This document shows positions 46,357 to 59,310 of a stretch of 64,000 nucleotides of DNA, piece after piece. Position 1 is the first letter of the stretch. Each line of letters begins with the position of its first letter. Below the pieces are notes generated by a model. It had not been told where the DNA came from. It worked only from the letters and a program-made list of their open reading frames with translations, and made no database searches. Position numbers and translations under genes: made by a program. Source of the stretch: Strigops habroptila (taxonomy: Eukaryota > Chordata > Aves > Psittaciformes > Psittacidae); assembly GCF_004027225.2 (NCBI RefSeq), contig NC_044291.2:11206707-11270706 (forward strand). Direction: 5' to 3'.

Positions 46357-46955
46357 AATCATAGAATGGGTTGGAAGGGACCTTAAAGCTCATCCAGTCC
46401 CAACCCCCTGCCCCGGGCAGGGACACCTTCCACTAGAGCAGGTTGCTCCAAGCCCCTGTGTCCAACCTGGCCTTGAACACTGCCAGGGATGGGGCAGCCA
46501 CAGCTTCTCTGGGAAAAGTCTGTGCCAGCGCCTCAGCACCCTCACAGGGAAGAGCTTCTGCCTAAGAGCTCATCTCAATGTCCCCTCTGGCAGGTTAAAG
46601 CCATTCCCCTTGGCCTGTCCCTACAGGCCCTTGTCCAAAGCCCCTCTCCAGGTTTCCTGTAGCCCCTTTAGGCACTGGGAGCTGCTCTAAGGCCTCCCCC
46701 TTAAGGAGCCTTCTCTTCTCCAGGCTGCCCCAGCCCAGCTCTCTCAGCCTGGCTCCAGAGCAGAGCTGCTCCAGCCCTCGCAGCAGCTCCGTGGCCTCCT
46801 CTGGACTCGCTCCAGCAGCTCCACGTCCCTCCTGTGCTGTTGCCCCAGAGCTGGATCAGGACTGCAGGGGGGGGTCTCCCTAGAGTGCAGCAGAGGGGGA
46901 GAATCCCCTCCTTGACCTACTGCTCACGCTCTGGGGGTGCAGCCCAGCACATGGT
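46357..46955 (-). mobile_element. CR1 LINE, one of the longest young copies here
   Basis: It runs from TCATAGAATGGGTTGG to the GCTCTGGGGGTGCAGCC segment. It carries the variant GGGAAAAGTCTGTGCC (46511-46526) where most copies read GGGCACCCTGTGCC. Confidence 0.92.
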
Positions 46956-48603
46956 TCCATGTAGCCACTATTTGCTGGTGCTCATGTGCCTCTCAGCTTT
47001 CAGAGAAGCAGAGTTGTGTGGGGATGTGATTTGGACAAGGTCACAGAACAGGGAAGTAGAAGCTGGGAATAGAAACCAGTTGTATGCCTGCCTGGCCACC
47101 TCCTTCCTGGGACATGTTCCTTCCAGCTGGGACTGTCTTTCTGGCCTTTGAGGGCTTTGGCTTTCCTCAGAGGTGACAGCTTTGTTGCCTGTGGCTTAAA
47201 GACAGCAGACTTTGAGAACCGGAGAGTTCTCAAAGCACTTAGCTTGGTATCCTAAAGAACGATGTAGTGCTTCCATGAACTCTAATGGCCATGAGCCTCA
47301 CCTCTCCAAAAATAAAGCAGAATAATAAGAAAAGGTACTTGTCAGCCCATCTTTTTCCTCTCCCAGTTTTTAATCTCCTCCGGCACCTTCCCTTTCTGTC
47401 CCACTAGTATGGCTCCTTGTTAGCTTTTGGCAAACCATGGTTGCCTGGAGTGGGGAAAGAAAGTGGAGATGTTCCTTCTCCAGTGTTTTTTGGTGACTGT
47501 CCCACCTGGAGGGTATGTGAGGAGGCAGCAGAAGCTGAACTGAGACCCAGTGCCATGTGGGTGGCTGCAGGGCTGTAAGGCAGTGGATCGGCACCAGGAG
47601 AACGGCTCTTGCACTGTGGTGTTGGTGGGTACCTTTGCACATCTGCCTTTGCGTGAGATGCAGGCAGAATAACCTGTACACGCCTCATCTCCTCCCACCT
47701 CTCGTGGGAGGGTCCAAAGGCAGCTTTCCGGGGCATCCGTGGGGCTGGGGGTTGTATTTTAACAGTGTTGGAGAGCTCAGCTCCCATGTTTTCTGTAAAT
47801 GGTGTTAGGAATGACATTTTGAACAAGAACGGCTTCAGCCTCAATCCTCTCCCCCTCAGTGTTACACTCCGTACCATATGTAGATGCCCTCACATGCATT
47901 TTACAACACATTTTGGGTGTTTTTACACACAGTTTGGGTGTTCTAAAAAGTGACGGTAATGAAGGAGCCAGTGACACTTACAGAACGTGCTGAAGAGCAG
48001 CTCCAGCGTGCTTGTATGAAACATTCCTTCCAGCGTTGAGTAGCATCTCCTACTAATATTTTCTCACAGAACATTTCTGTGGAACTGAAAGTTTGGTTTT
48101 TATGATGATTTATATTTTGGTCTTTGTCATTCTTTGAAGACAAGCTGGAGCTGCGTGGTGACATGTTTGCGTGGGTTAGCCAGTGCCATCTTCATAGCAC
48201 AATGTATTAAATGTAATTAGTAGATGCTGGTGTCATCTTTGCTTTAGCTCTGGAATCGGTTCCAGGTACCATCTGATTTTTATTTAAAACGACAGTTACA
48301 GTTCTTGGTCCCATCTACAGTTACCATCAGTGCTCTGTGTTCTGCCATACTCAGTGTTCTGCCAAGGCCTCCTTATTTTTCACTGTGCATCAGCAGGGGC
48401 TTGTCTTCTTGGGACGTGGAGACCAAGCATGTTTCTGGGCACTACTGTGCAGATGAGGTGTGACTGGAGTTCCCTGAGCACCTCCTGACTGATGCTCTGA
48501 TGTGGCAGGTTATTGTGTGGGTCTCAGAAGACATTGTGGGACAAATTGCTGTGTGATAGAGGTAGGTGGCAATGACTGGAGAGCGTTTCCTGCTTAAACA
48601 AGA
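46956..48603. other. Non-coding stretch, presumed intron
   Basis: Unique sequence. A 157-residue open frame on the - strand near 47,404-47,877 has no recognisable domain and overlaps open frames on the other strand, so it is not called. Confidence 0.4.
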
Positions 48604-49041
48604 TGCTGCGAGGGCTGGAGCAGCTCTGCTCTGGAGCCAGGCTGAGAGAGCTGGGCTGGTTCAGCCTGGAGAAGAGAAGGCTCCTGAAGGGGAGACCTTA
48701 GAGCAGCTCCCAGTGCCTAAAGGGGCTACAGGAAACCTGGAGAGGAGCTTTGGACAAGGGCCTGTAGGGACAGGACAAGGGGAATGGCTTTAACCCGCCA
48801 GAGGGGAGATTGAGATGAGCTCTTAGGCAGAAGCTCTTCCCTGTGAGGGTGCTGAGGCGCTGGCACAGACTTTTCCCAGAGAAGCTGTGGCTGCCCCATC
48901 CCTGGCAGTGTTCAAGGCCAGGTTGGACACAGGGGCTTGGAGCAACCTGCTCTAGTGGAAGGTGTCCCTGCCTGTGGCAGGGGGTTGGAACTGGGTGAGC
49001 TTTAAGGTCCCTTCAAACGCAAACCAGTCTGGGATTCAGTG
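48604..49041 (+). mobile_element. CR1 LINE, 5'-truncated
   Basis: It starts at GCTGCGAGGGCTGGAG and ends CTGGGATTCAGTG. It shares the AGACTTTTCCC variant (48862-48877) with the copies at 46357 and 62734. Confidence 0.92.
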
Positions 49042-50290
49042 AAAAAGCCACATCTAAAATTTCAGGGAAGAAGTAGCAAATGTTTATAACAACACAGGAG
49101 AGGAGCCTAAGGGGGGAAAGCATAAATTTAGGCCAGTCTTCTCCCTGTTTCCAGCAGGAGCAGTTCAGTGCGGAGCCCTGTGGTGCTGCCTTGGCATAGG
49201 TTTAAGCCCCAAAAAGTAAATATGTTTAAGTAAAGCAAATGCAAAGCTTTGAGGATGTACTTGAAACACAAAAGAAAATCAAAAAGTACAAAACTGAAGA
49301 AACCCTTTTGTGTACAATGTCCAGAGCAGTTTTTAAATGCTCTTGTTCCATGCCTAAATAAATGATCGTTTTAGCCAAAGCAAAATCCTTCCTATTGATT
49401 TATTGCACCAATGTAGATATAAGCCCTCTGTGCAGAATTGTCAGTTTAATAGAACAGCCTTCCTTCTCCTTTCAGATTTAATCCACATGTTGTTGTATCA
49501 ACAGAGCCTTTGTCTCTGCTCAGTTATGAGTTATCCTTTCTTAATATATAAAAAAGAAGTGCAAACACATGGTTTTTACCAGCCCTGTGACAAACCAGCA
49601 CAGGATGACACAGGGAGAGGTGACCGTCAAAGAGGGGCTCTGATTTGTAGGTCACTTCAAAGTGGTGCTGCAAAGGGAAGAGTGGAAAGTGAGTGGCCCT
49701 GTCCCTGCTCCCGCCGCAGTGGCTGTGGGAGCCCGGCAGTGGCAGGAGGAGGCAGCCTTATCTTTAGCCAGGATTTCCTATTTTGTTTCCCCAGCTTGTG
49801 CAGCGATGCTGAACATGTTCCTTTCAGTTAACTCTCATTTCCTTCCTTTTTTTTTTTTAAAGGGGGACTTATCCAGAGGTGTATGTAATTCACATTTCCT
49901 TCCTTCCTGCCTCCCTCCCCTGCAGAGAAGGATTTCTTTCTTGGACCCCTCCTGTTTTCCAACTGGAGTGGAATTACTCTCAGGAAGCTCATGAATTTGG
50001 TATTATTTCTATATTGGGTTTTGTGAGAAAGCATTTATTTGGGTATCAATGCTTGAGGGTTCAGAAGTGCATGTTAGAGCTGTTCAATAAAGCAGTTCAC
50101 TACATTGTTTGATTTTAACCTTGGATCTTATCACACAACTGACTCCTGTAGCATCGTCAGTTAGTTCTGAAGATGCAGTTCAGCACATGCTGCACTTGGT
50201 GGGCTGGATGCAGCCAAAGGCAGAACAGTCACAGTATCTGTGTCTTTGTTAGCCTGGTTTCCAGCTTGTGTCAGACTCCTGCAGTCGTCA
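49042..50290. other. Non-coding stretch, presumed intron
   Basis: Unique sequence with a T13 run at about 49,847-49,859. No gene recognised. Confidence 0.4.
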
Positions 50291-50553
50291 CTGCCAGAGG
50301 GGAGACTGAGATGAGCTCTTAGGCAGAAGTTGTTCCCTGTGAGGGTGCTGAGGCGCTGGCACTGGTTGCCCAGAGAAGCTGTGGCTGCCCCATCCCTGGC
50401 AGTGTTCAAGGCCAGGTTGAACACAGGGGCTTGTCCAACCTGTGCCCCAGGAGCAACCTGCTCTAGTGGAAGGTGTCCCTGCCCATGGCAGGGGGTTGGA
50501 ACTGAAGGAGCTTTAAGGTTCCTTCCAACTCAAACCACTCTGGGATTCTAAGA
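50291..50553 (+). mobile_element. CR1 LINE, 5'-truncated
   Basis: It runs from CTGCCAGAGGGGAGAC to CTCTGGGATTCTAAG and contains a short internal duplication of the AACCTG segment near 50,440. Confidence 0.9.
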
Positions 50554-51570
50554 CCCTATGATCACAGTCTCCCTTAATTCTCTTTCAGATGTCAGCACAG
50601 CAGATCCCACCTCAAGTGGTGTGATTTTAAAAGAATCTAGTAATAACATGTCTTCAAGCAGAAGGAATTTGTCTATGATGAATTTGTCTATGATTAAAAA
50701 AATGTTGCATGATGCTATTCTACTTCTCAAACTTGGAGAGGAGAGTAAGAAAAGATCCACCTTGGGGGCTTCAGTAATCAGTGATGGGAAAAAGAAGGCT
50801 GTATCCTCAATGCCTGAAGCAGACAGCAGCCCTGGCAGAGATTAGCTCAGGGGAAGGAGTGCTCTTGCTGTATCAGGCAAATCCCTCAGTCCACCAGTCA
50901 CACACACACAATCCTCAGCAATGTGTGTGCAGACACTGGGTACTGGCAGCATCTTTCTGTAGAGTTAAGCTGGTCTGGCTTTGTTGAGGGCCAGGTGAGG
51001 CAGGCAGTGGTTACCAGCTAAAAGCAGTGACTGTTCATGTTTAAGGCACTTTAGATACTATCACGTTCTCTGGATGTTAACTCTGCAAGTTCCTTGCACA
51101 AGAAGAAAAGATCCATCCCTTTGAAGGTGGCTGTGGAATGCAGACCTAAGGGAGTGGGGAGTTCTGTTTGTTTTCCTGCAGACTGGCCTTTTGTCACTGC
51201 CTGCAGAGGGCTGAGCGTACCTTTCCAACAAGATAAAACATAGATCTTGGGAGGATTATGGTTTCCAAGCTCTCAGACAGTCTCCTGTCCTCAAGTCTGC
51301 ATTCTACCAAGTCAGTTCTTCAAATGGACTTGTTGGACTCAGTTCTCCAAGCCTTGGTGCTAATGAGTATTGAGATGAGGTTTGTTCCCTTTTCACTTGA
51401 TCACTGTTCTTAATGGCAGCCAGCCATTCTCACTACTTCTCACAACAGCTTAGGGCTTGAATCTTTCCAGAGTGGTGGTAAATGAAAGGGGTATTCACTC
51501 ACCTAGCAAGAGCAATTTCTTCATCTGTGGATTTTGCAGGGCATTGTACTTGGTTGTGCTTTCACCTAAA
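50554..51570. other. Non-coding stretch, presumed intron, with one unexplained open frame
   Basis: An open frame of 95 codons (50558-50845) begins in the CR1 tail, passes a good acceptor (TTCTCTTTCAG at 50578-50588) and continues as a Ser/Lys-rich sequence with no known domain. The rest shows nothing. Confidence 0.3.
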
Positions 51571-51682
51571 ATATTCTTGAGCAACCTCATCCAACTTTGA
51601 AGTTGGCCATCCTTTGAGCAGCCCGAGGACTGGAAACCTCCAGAGGTCTCTCCTAAACTGACTTACTCTGTGATTCTGTTTT
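51571..51682 (+). mobile_element. Old CR1 LINE 3' end of another subfamily
   Basis: It has a degraded version of the older CR1 ending, with GACTGGAAACCTCCAGAGGTC followed by CTGTGATTCTGTT. It is much more diverged than the young copies. Confidence 0.55.
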
Positions 51683-54600
51683 CTGGTAGAGTTCTGGCAA
51701 AGATGCTTCATTTATATCTCCTTTCATGCTCAACAGCTTTCATCATGTTCCCATCATAAGCAGTTCCTTAAGCTGAAGCGATGTGTAAACATCAGGAACA
51801 GTTTCTAAACTGTAACATGAGTTTCCTTCCTTCATAGTTGAGACTGATTTTTTTATACTGCTGTATTCAGATGAAAAAATCAATTTTATTTTTTCTATTT
51901 ATTAGGAGATAATTACTTCTTTTCTTTTTTTTTGTCCTTAGGGATGTTTTACCATGGAATACAAAGGATAATTTTCTAAAAGTTAATGGGTCTTGTTCTT
52001 GGGTCAGCTTTGTGCCTTTATGTTCTTTGTTGGAAGCTGCAGGAGGAGGAAAGAGTAAGAGAAAAAAGGCTTGTTCGGGATGTATAATCCTATATCCTCA
52101 CTGCCTTTTGAGTGAACATTGCTTTTTTGAGTTAAACACTGAAGATAAGAAAAAGACACTGGTTTAAGGATATTGGTACCTATTATCCAAACACTTTAGT
52201 TCATACGCCATGTGGTGCAGTATTGTGCTTAACATTTAAGCAGTTGCTTAAGTTTCTTTGAATAGTAAGGGACTTAGTAACGTGTCTCACTAACTCAGAC
52301 ACTGCATGCTTGACAAGGGAATGCTGACAGCTTGTTGGCTTGCCTGGATTTATGATTTTCTTCTGAGGGCAGAACAGGCTGGTGGGGCAATTAGATGGAG
52401 TTCCATCTACCAAATGTGTAATTCATCACATATGTACTCCAGACTGAAGTTGACTAATCCTGCAGCTCATGCTTGCTGTATGTTCAGACCTTAACCTCTC
52501 TGTTTAGATTGCCAACGTGGTGCCAATTAGTGCGACTGTGATGTGGACACTAAGGAATATAACTCACTTCACATGGGTTACCAAACAGCTAGCAGATGTT
52601 TGCTAATGGTTCTTGGCTACTACCAGCCTGACTTGGATTTCAACCCAGAGGTGAAAGAATTTCTTTCTCTCCCATTACCATTTCCCTTGGGCCATATTGT
52701 CCCAAGTATCGAGAATTCCTTCGTCTTACTCTGAAAGATGATGTAAACGTTTCCCCTCCCCTTTAAACCTGTTCTCACGGTGTCTTGTGTGTTCCTTTAT
52801 CTCTGTGTATTTGCTATTCTCTTGGTAGGCTTTGTTGTAAATGAAAATGTAAACACTTTAAAGAGACACCTGAGATTCTTACCAGGAGAAGTCCGTGCAG
52901 AGCGTGTGCTGTGCTTCATGAACTGTACCTGCAGCTACACTTTCGACACGTGAGGGAAAGTCTCTGCTAGGATTACTGCTACTACTTTGAATAACAAAGG
53001 CCATAAGAAGTGGTGGGTCTGGCTTGCCTGGGGTCCTGCCTTTGTTTGTTCTCATTACTGGATATTGCACTCTCAAACCCTGTAAAAAGTGTAACTGCAA
53101 GGTAGTTTTTCTTCTAGGGATGAGTCAATGGTGAACAACTCACTGGCAGGTCCTGCGGCTTCTTTGGTGTGATTTAGAGCAGTAGGTAGTAGTTTTTACT
53201 CAAGACAATTTAAAATATGGTATGAAATATAGTGTAATAGCTGGAAAGCACTAATCACTTCCACTTTATTTTCTGTGCTCTTTCAGTTGATAGGTGTGAT
53301 ATGGGGCTCTTTGTCTGTATAACCTTGGCAGCTTCAGGAGCAGAGGTAGGATAAGGGAGGGCCCAGCTGAATGAACAATAGCACTTAAATACTTACTGCT
53401 GCCTAAATCTCATTTCATAACTTGCTATATTGTCATCTGACATGTTGAACCTGTGTGTGTTTTTGTTCTCCCTCCTGTAACTTTGTCTTTCCTTCTGTGG
53501 GGATTGAACCTTTGACCTAAAACTGTTGTCTGCGACATCATGTCCAGCATTCCATTTTTCAGCAATTCCTTTACCTTGCTCATGTTATACTTTGGTGAAA
53601 GGCAGTTTTATCAGCATGACTGGTGTTTGAAAAACAAAATCATACTTGATGAGAAGTTCTCAGTTATAGCTTATTTTCCTACTGACGTGCTATTTTGAGG
53701 TGTCAGATGTGATCATCATCAACATGACAACCAACAGGAAGAGCTGGGTGAGGGTTAAATAACTGCCAGAGTCATTTCTCAGTGAGCAATGAAAATAAAC
53801 CACATGCAAGGTCCTGTCATTTGTTGCTTTTCTTCGAGGTTCTGAAGCAAGTGTTGAATTCAGTGGTGCATTTGATGCTATGCTGAACTTCCAAAGAGAG
53901 CAACTATTTTTAACTTGTTGAGATGAGCAGAGCTGTTCCTGTCCTGGGGATTCATTTGTCTTGATGTTTATGTATTTATTAAGGACAGTGTAACAGAAGT
54001 AATGCAAACAGTTATTCTGTACTTTATGATGAATAATAACTAAATGTTAATAACCTTTCTTGAAGAGTAACTAATAACTTTCACAGTTTCTGTAGAATGA
54101 ACAGGGAAAACTCGACATACTAAGCTGAGAAGTAAGCTTAACTATCTCCTCTTCATGAGTGGCAGGTTATCAAGTGTCAGGTTTTGGATGATAGGAAGCA
54201 AAATCCAACAGAAGTTGGTAACTACGTTTGCTCTTCTCTTTCTCAGTATCAAAGTTAGACAGTGCATTAGATGCAGCCTTTCTCCAGTGATTTCACTATC
54301 TCTTTTCCCCTCTAAGCTTCTATGTAGCTCTGTAGAATAAATTGATCTTCTTTTGGTTTGGTTTTTTTTTTTTTTTTGCCTTTGAAGAGACTTAAGAAGT
54401 GCCAATGATCAGGTCTGTTCTCGTCTGTATTTTAGTGTGTAAGTCCAGGGACACTGTCATTAGAATAAACATGGAAAAATCTCAAAGTACATTGTCATGT
54501 TCAGATAAGATTCTCATATACATACAAGTTAACCCCAAAATCAAGACACCAGAAGATTTCCCTCCTTCTCCTGGGGTTGCTGGCTTCATTAGGAGAGGTT

Positions 54601-55130
54601 TTGTCTCTTGTCTGTAGTGACTAGTATAAAGTACACTTGCCGGTTCTTTTTTCCTGTCATACATACGCCTTTTTGTTGGCAAATAATAGCAGAAGAACTT
54701 GAGAAGTCTGGAAGAAAATAAAATGCTTGATGCAAGAATTCATTAGATGATCGTTCAAGCAGCACTTCCCAGTTATTCTTGAACATAACTGTGTTGTTTT
54801 ACCATGAAAACTTACCCATCCATGTTCCCTTGGTCATTGAAAAGTTACATCGTAGAACAGTTAGTTTTCTGCCTTAGACTAGCACTGACATAAGAGGAAA
54901 AAAGAAGAAAATTGGGCTGACTGTATATGAATTTCCAGACAGACTCTGAAATCTTGAGATGGGTGATGACCTGGGGAGTTTGGGTTTTATGTGAGGCTGT
55001 TGATTAGGGCTATAAGAAAGTCAATGGAAGGAAAAGATCGATTGGAACACCCTTGTACAGAGTTATAGGTTACATAAAAATGCCTGAGGGGTTCAGACCC
55101 GTGGGGGAATAGTGCTGTCTTTTAAAGCTA
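51683..55130. other. Non-coding stretch, presumed intron
   Basis: AT-rich unique sequence with a long T run at about 54,361-54,377. Nothing coding recognised. Confidence 0.4.
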
Positions 55131-56149
55131 AATGTCAAATCAGGAAAATCACTGTATTCATAACAGGATCCTTAAAATTAGAAAATCTCAACTTGTAGAT
55201 AGGAAAAGTATGGACTAATACAGAGTGTGTAGCTTTAAAGTAGGAAACACAATGGGAGAAAGCTGGCACCACAGTCTTCCTAGGTATCAAGAATGCCACC
55301 TTTGGGAAACATCTGGTTAGGGAATTCAGGGAGAGGAAGATACTTTTGACTTTCTCTTGGGAATTGTGCAGAACTTGGTACAAAATTTTACTGCCAGTGG
55401 TTCTCTGTAGGTGTGAACACAGTGTACTGACAGCAGTCCAAGCCAAAACCTGCAGTGACGTTAGACTTGGTTTCCAAAGGGAAAATGCATCAGAATGGGG
55501 AAGCGTGTTGAAACTGACAGGAGCAGTGAGAAGGATGAAATGTTTGTAGGTAGTGTGAAGATTATTTAAAGGCACTACACTGCAGAGCAAGTGCCCCAGT
55601 CCCATCAAAAGCCAGTTGAGAGAAAGTTATGATGTGAAACAGCAGGGAAGAAGGGCTGTAGAGTCAGAGGCATCCTTCCAAAAGCTGAAGTCATGACCAA
55701 GTGAGAAGACAGAAAAGAACAAACACTTTGAAATGCCAAAAACTTAGAGGAACAGCTTTCAGAAAGTATAAAAAGTAACAGTTCTTTTCCAGAACTGTTG
55801 GGAACAAGAAGCTTGTCTAAACGCAAAAATCCTTGAAGATGAGTGTGTGAAAGAATCATTTGCAGAAGGTGGAGCAGAAAGAAACAAATGAGTTTCTGAG
55901 GCATGTATGCTCCTCATGGTTTTGTTACCAGGACCCATCTCAAACCCAACTGTTAATGGAAGGATTTAAGAACACAGTGTCAATAACTGGCTGCAGGGAA
56001 CAGGATGTTAGAGCCCAGGAGGGATTCAAGGAGAAACTCTTGTATTATTAACATTTGCGTGTGACCTTTCAATGGAAGCCTCCTCAGCCCTATTGGAGAA
56101 TAGATGGGGCCGATACAACGCCAACTTGCAGAAGAGTTCCAGGGAGCTT

Positions 56150-57470
56150 GGGGACCTGGAGCAGACAGAAATCTGGCTTTGTATTGTGCAGCCTTGTCAA
56201 AAGAATAATATAGATTAGAATTCTTTGGCACATGATTTTATATGAATGTGGAGGAGTCAACATGGCTTTTGTAAAAGGAAGTTGCACTTGACAAATCTTG
56301 AAGATCTTGAAAGGCTCAGCACACAGCTGGGTTAGAGTGTTCCATTGTGATGGTATCCTCAGATTGTCAGAAGGCAACTGATGTGGTCCTTTTCTGCAGC
56401 TTCTTAAAGCAACTGATCTTTCTGGGGATAAGAGAGGATGGTCCCTGGTAAACCAGAGACTGGTTAAAAGGTGAGAGGGAGGTGATTCTACCCCTCTGCT
56501 GCGCTTTGGGGAGACCCCTCCTGCAGTCCTGATCCAGCTCTGGGGCAACAGCACAAGAGGGACGTGGAGCTGCTGGAGCGAGTCCAGAGGAGGCCACGAA
56601 GCTGCTGCGAGGGCTGGAGCAGCTCTGCTCTGGAGCCAGGCTGAGAGAGCTGGGCTGGGGCAGCCTGGAGAAGAAAAGACTCCTTAAGGGGAGTCCTTAG
56701 AGTTGATCCAGTGCCTAAAGGGGCTCCAGGAAACCTGGAGAGGGGCTTTGGACAAGGGCCTGTAGGGACACAACAAGGGGAATGGCTTTAACTCGCCAGA
56801 GGGGAGATTGAGATGAGCTCTTAGGCAGAAGCTCTTCCCTGTGAGGGTGCTGAGGAGCTGGCACAGGGTGCCCAGAGAAGCTGTGGCTGCCCCATCCCTG
56901 GCAGTGTTCAAGGCCAGGTTGGACACAGGGGCTTGGAGCAACCTGCTCTAGTGGAAGGTGTCCCTGCCTGTGGCAGGGGGGTTGGAACTGGATGAGCTTT
57001 AAGGTCCCTTCCAATCCAAACCATTCTGTGGCTCTGATTCTATGAAAATGTATAGCAGTAATCATTCTTATAGTGGATGGTGGTTACCATTAGAATGACA
57101 CAGGAGTCTTATGAGATCTGTGCTGCTTAACACTTGCACAGGTGACCCCAGCAAGGCAATGGATAGAGAAATAACAAAGTCCGAGTGATTTAAAAGTATT
57201 TTGCCAAAGTCTACTCTAAAACTGCGAAAGTACCCTATGGTACTGTGTGACTGGAGAATAAAATAGCAGGTTAAACTTGGCGACAGTAAATGTAGAGTAA
57301 CGTGAGAAAGCTCTGGCTAAACGAGGTTCTGCCTCCCACAGTAACTGGTGATGGAACAGCTTGCAAATGAAGAACGTCTGGGCCTGAAGAGAAGATGCCT
57401 GAGTTGGACAGAAGATAAGCAAATGTTCCCCATTTTTCTTTTATTCCCTAACAAAAGGTAGGTACATGAC
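56150..57470 (+). mobile_element. Decayed CR1-type LINE with reverse-transcriptase remnants, interrupted by a younger CR1
   Basis: Before 56,468 a frame reads QHGFCKRKLHLTNLEDL, matching the conserved HGFCKGKSCLTNL block of CR1 reverse transcriptase. After 57,046 a frame reads SVLLNTCTGD, like the GSVLGPVLFNIF-ND block that follows in the same enzyme. Several stops show it is an old remnant. The true left limit may be further upstream (55.2 kb onwards). Confidence 0.4.
56468..57046 (+). mobile_element. Young CR1 LINE inserted into the older element
   Basis: It starts in the TTCTACCCCTCTGCTGC segment and ends TGTGGCTCTGATTCTATG. It separates two blocks of the older reverse-transcriptase remnant. 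Confidence 0.9.
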
Positions 57471-59032
57471 ATGGAAGTAGGAAGTTCAGACTAATCCCAA
57501 AGCAATACCTCTTCACCTTATGAATACAATGTGGCTGCTGTTGCAGCAAGACTCTGGTGCTGAGAGTTTGCATGGAAGTGGTTGGATATATTCTTGGAAG
57601 AATGATCTACAAAGTCTCTTTCACACTACTGCAGAAGTTCCGGCATATGGAAATCTTAAGCTACTAGTTGTTGTAGGTTCGGGCAATGTGTTGGGGAATA
57701 GAGCTGCCCAGTTCTCTTCCTTATGTGCTGGTCACTGCCCACAGTCCAAGACACAGAAGTTGCTAGATGAGGATGTGATCTTACTTGGTACGGTTCGTCT
57801 TTGGTGCCATCTTTTCTTTCTTTGTACATCGCTATTTCTGTACTTCTGTACTGTCTGTTCCAGCTACTCCTGCTAGAAAATAAATGATGTTTTTTATGAA
57901 AACACACTTTTTTTTTCTTGCATGTCGTTTTGTGTGTAGTACATTGAGTAGTCATGTGTGTGACTTCAGTTTATTGTGTTTGTCTACAGGCTTCTCGGAC
58001 AGAAAATGGAGCTGCTGCTTAAGCATTTCCATATGTGTTCAGCCATATTGTTCAGCTATATTCTTCACCTAATGTAACTTGTGAAAATAAGCATCTTTAA
58101 AGTGTTATTTTTATGTGTTGGTAAATAGTTAATGTAACTAGAAACGTTCCAGACCAGTGTTTGTCCCTGCTGGGGATTGGAAGGAGGTTGTGTCATGGCC
58201 TGCTAGTTTTTAAGCAACCTACAGCTTCATGTCTATGAACTTAATGGCCAATTAATTGATCCCTCCAGGAGACTTAGTTGAATACAGTCCTCCTGCCATC
58301 TGAACACAGCAGAGTACTTGAATGTCAGCAAGTTTTCCATTTATAAGAGTTGTTTGTTAAAAGTGGAGAGAACAATCTGAACTGTGCCAAGTACATGCGG
58401 GGCTTCAGCAGCCCTGCTGGCCTCAGACCCAACGTGTTGTCATTTTTGGTTTTATTTAGGGCAGATTTGCAAAGCTGGTGTGTTGATAGAGACATAAGGG
58501 AGTGTGTGATATGTCCCATCTGGGTGAACTCAGTTTTCTATATGCTGTCTTGCACAGATGGTATGCTTTTGGTATGCTTGCTTTATTTCACACTTGAAGC
58601 TGAAGCAGCGCCAGTTGGAGGAGATGAGCTATATTAATCTAGTCACTTGTAAACTTGAGATGACTTGTTGGTGAAGGGGTAGGTGGCAGGAAAGAGTAGT
58701 CACTTCTGTCTCCTGAATCAGCACATGTCTTTTCCTACTGAGCAGGTAAAACTCTGTCTCCCCTTTTGATTCCACCTGTGGAGTTGAATTATTTATCACT
58801 GTAGGAAGAAGTGAATGGGAGTCCTGACATGGAGAGTTTTGTCTCCTTGTCTTCTGTGAAGATGCTTATACAGGAATAAAAATTGTGGCAGTTGCTCTAA
58901 TTTTATCTGCTTTCTAGTAACCAGCTTTTCTATCACCAGTAGATGTGAATGAAATAGAGCCCAGTATTGAGACACAGCCCATAGCCTATGTGTGCAAGAA
59001 GAAATTAGAAGAAATGGAGTGGGACTCTTTAG
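57471..59032. other. Non-coding stretch, presumed intron
   Basis: Unique AT-rich sequence. A 118-residue open frame at 57520-57876 has no recognisable domain. Confidence 0.4.
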
Positions 59033-59310
59033 AAGGGCCTGTAGGGACAAGACAAGGGGAATGGCTTTAACCTGCCAGAGGGGAGATTGAGATGAGCTCT
59101 TGGGCAGAAGTTCTTCCCTGTGAGGGTGCTGAGGCGCTGGCACAGGGTGCCCAGAGAAGCTGTGGCTGCCCCATCCCTGGCAGTGTTCAAGGCCAGGTTG
59201 GACACAGGGGCTTGGAGCAACCTGCTCTAGTGGAAGGTGTCCCTGCCTGTGGCAGGGGGAGTTGGAACTTTGAGGTCTCTTCCAACCCAAACCATTCCAC
59301 AATTCTATGA
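59033..59310 (+). mobile_element. CR1 LINE, 5'-truncated
   Basis: It runs from AGAAGGGCCTGTAGGGAC to CACAATTCTATG. Confidence 0.92.

Noticed and set aside
47404-47877. 157-codon open frame on the - strand
   Set aside because: No domain, no splice support, overlaps open frames in other phases; composition is like the surroundings.
55135-55608. 157-codon open frame on the - strand
   Set aside because: No recognisable domain and it lies next to old LINE remnants; treated as chance.
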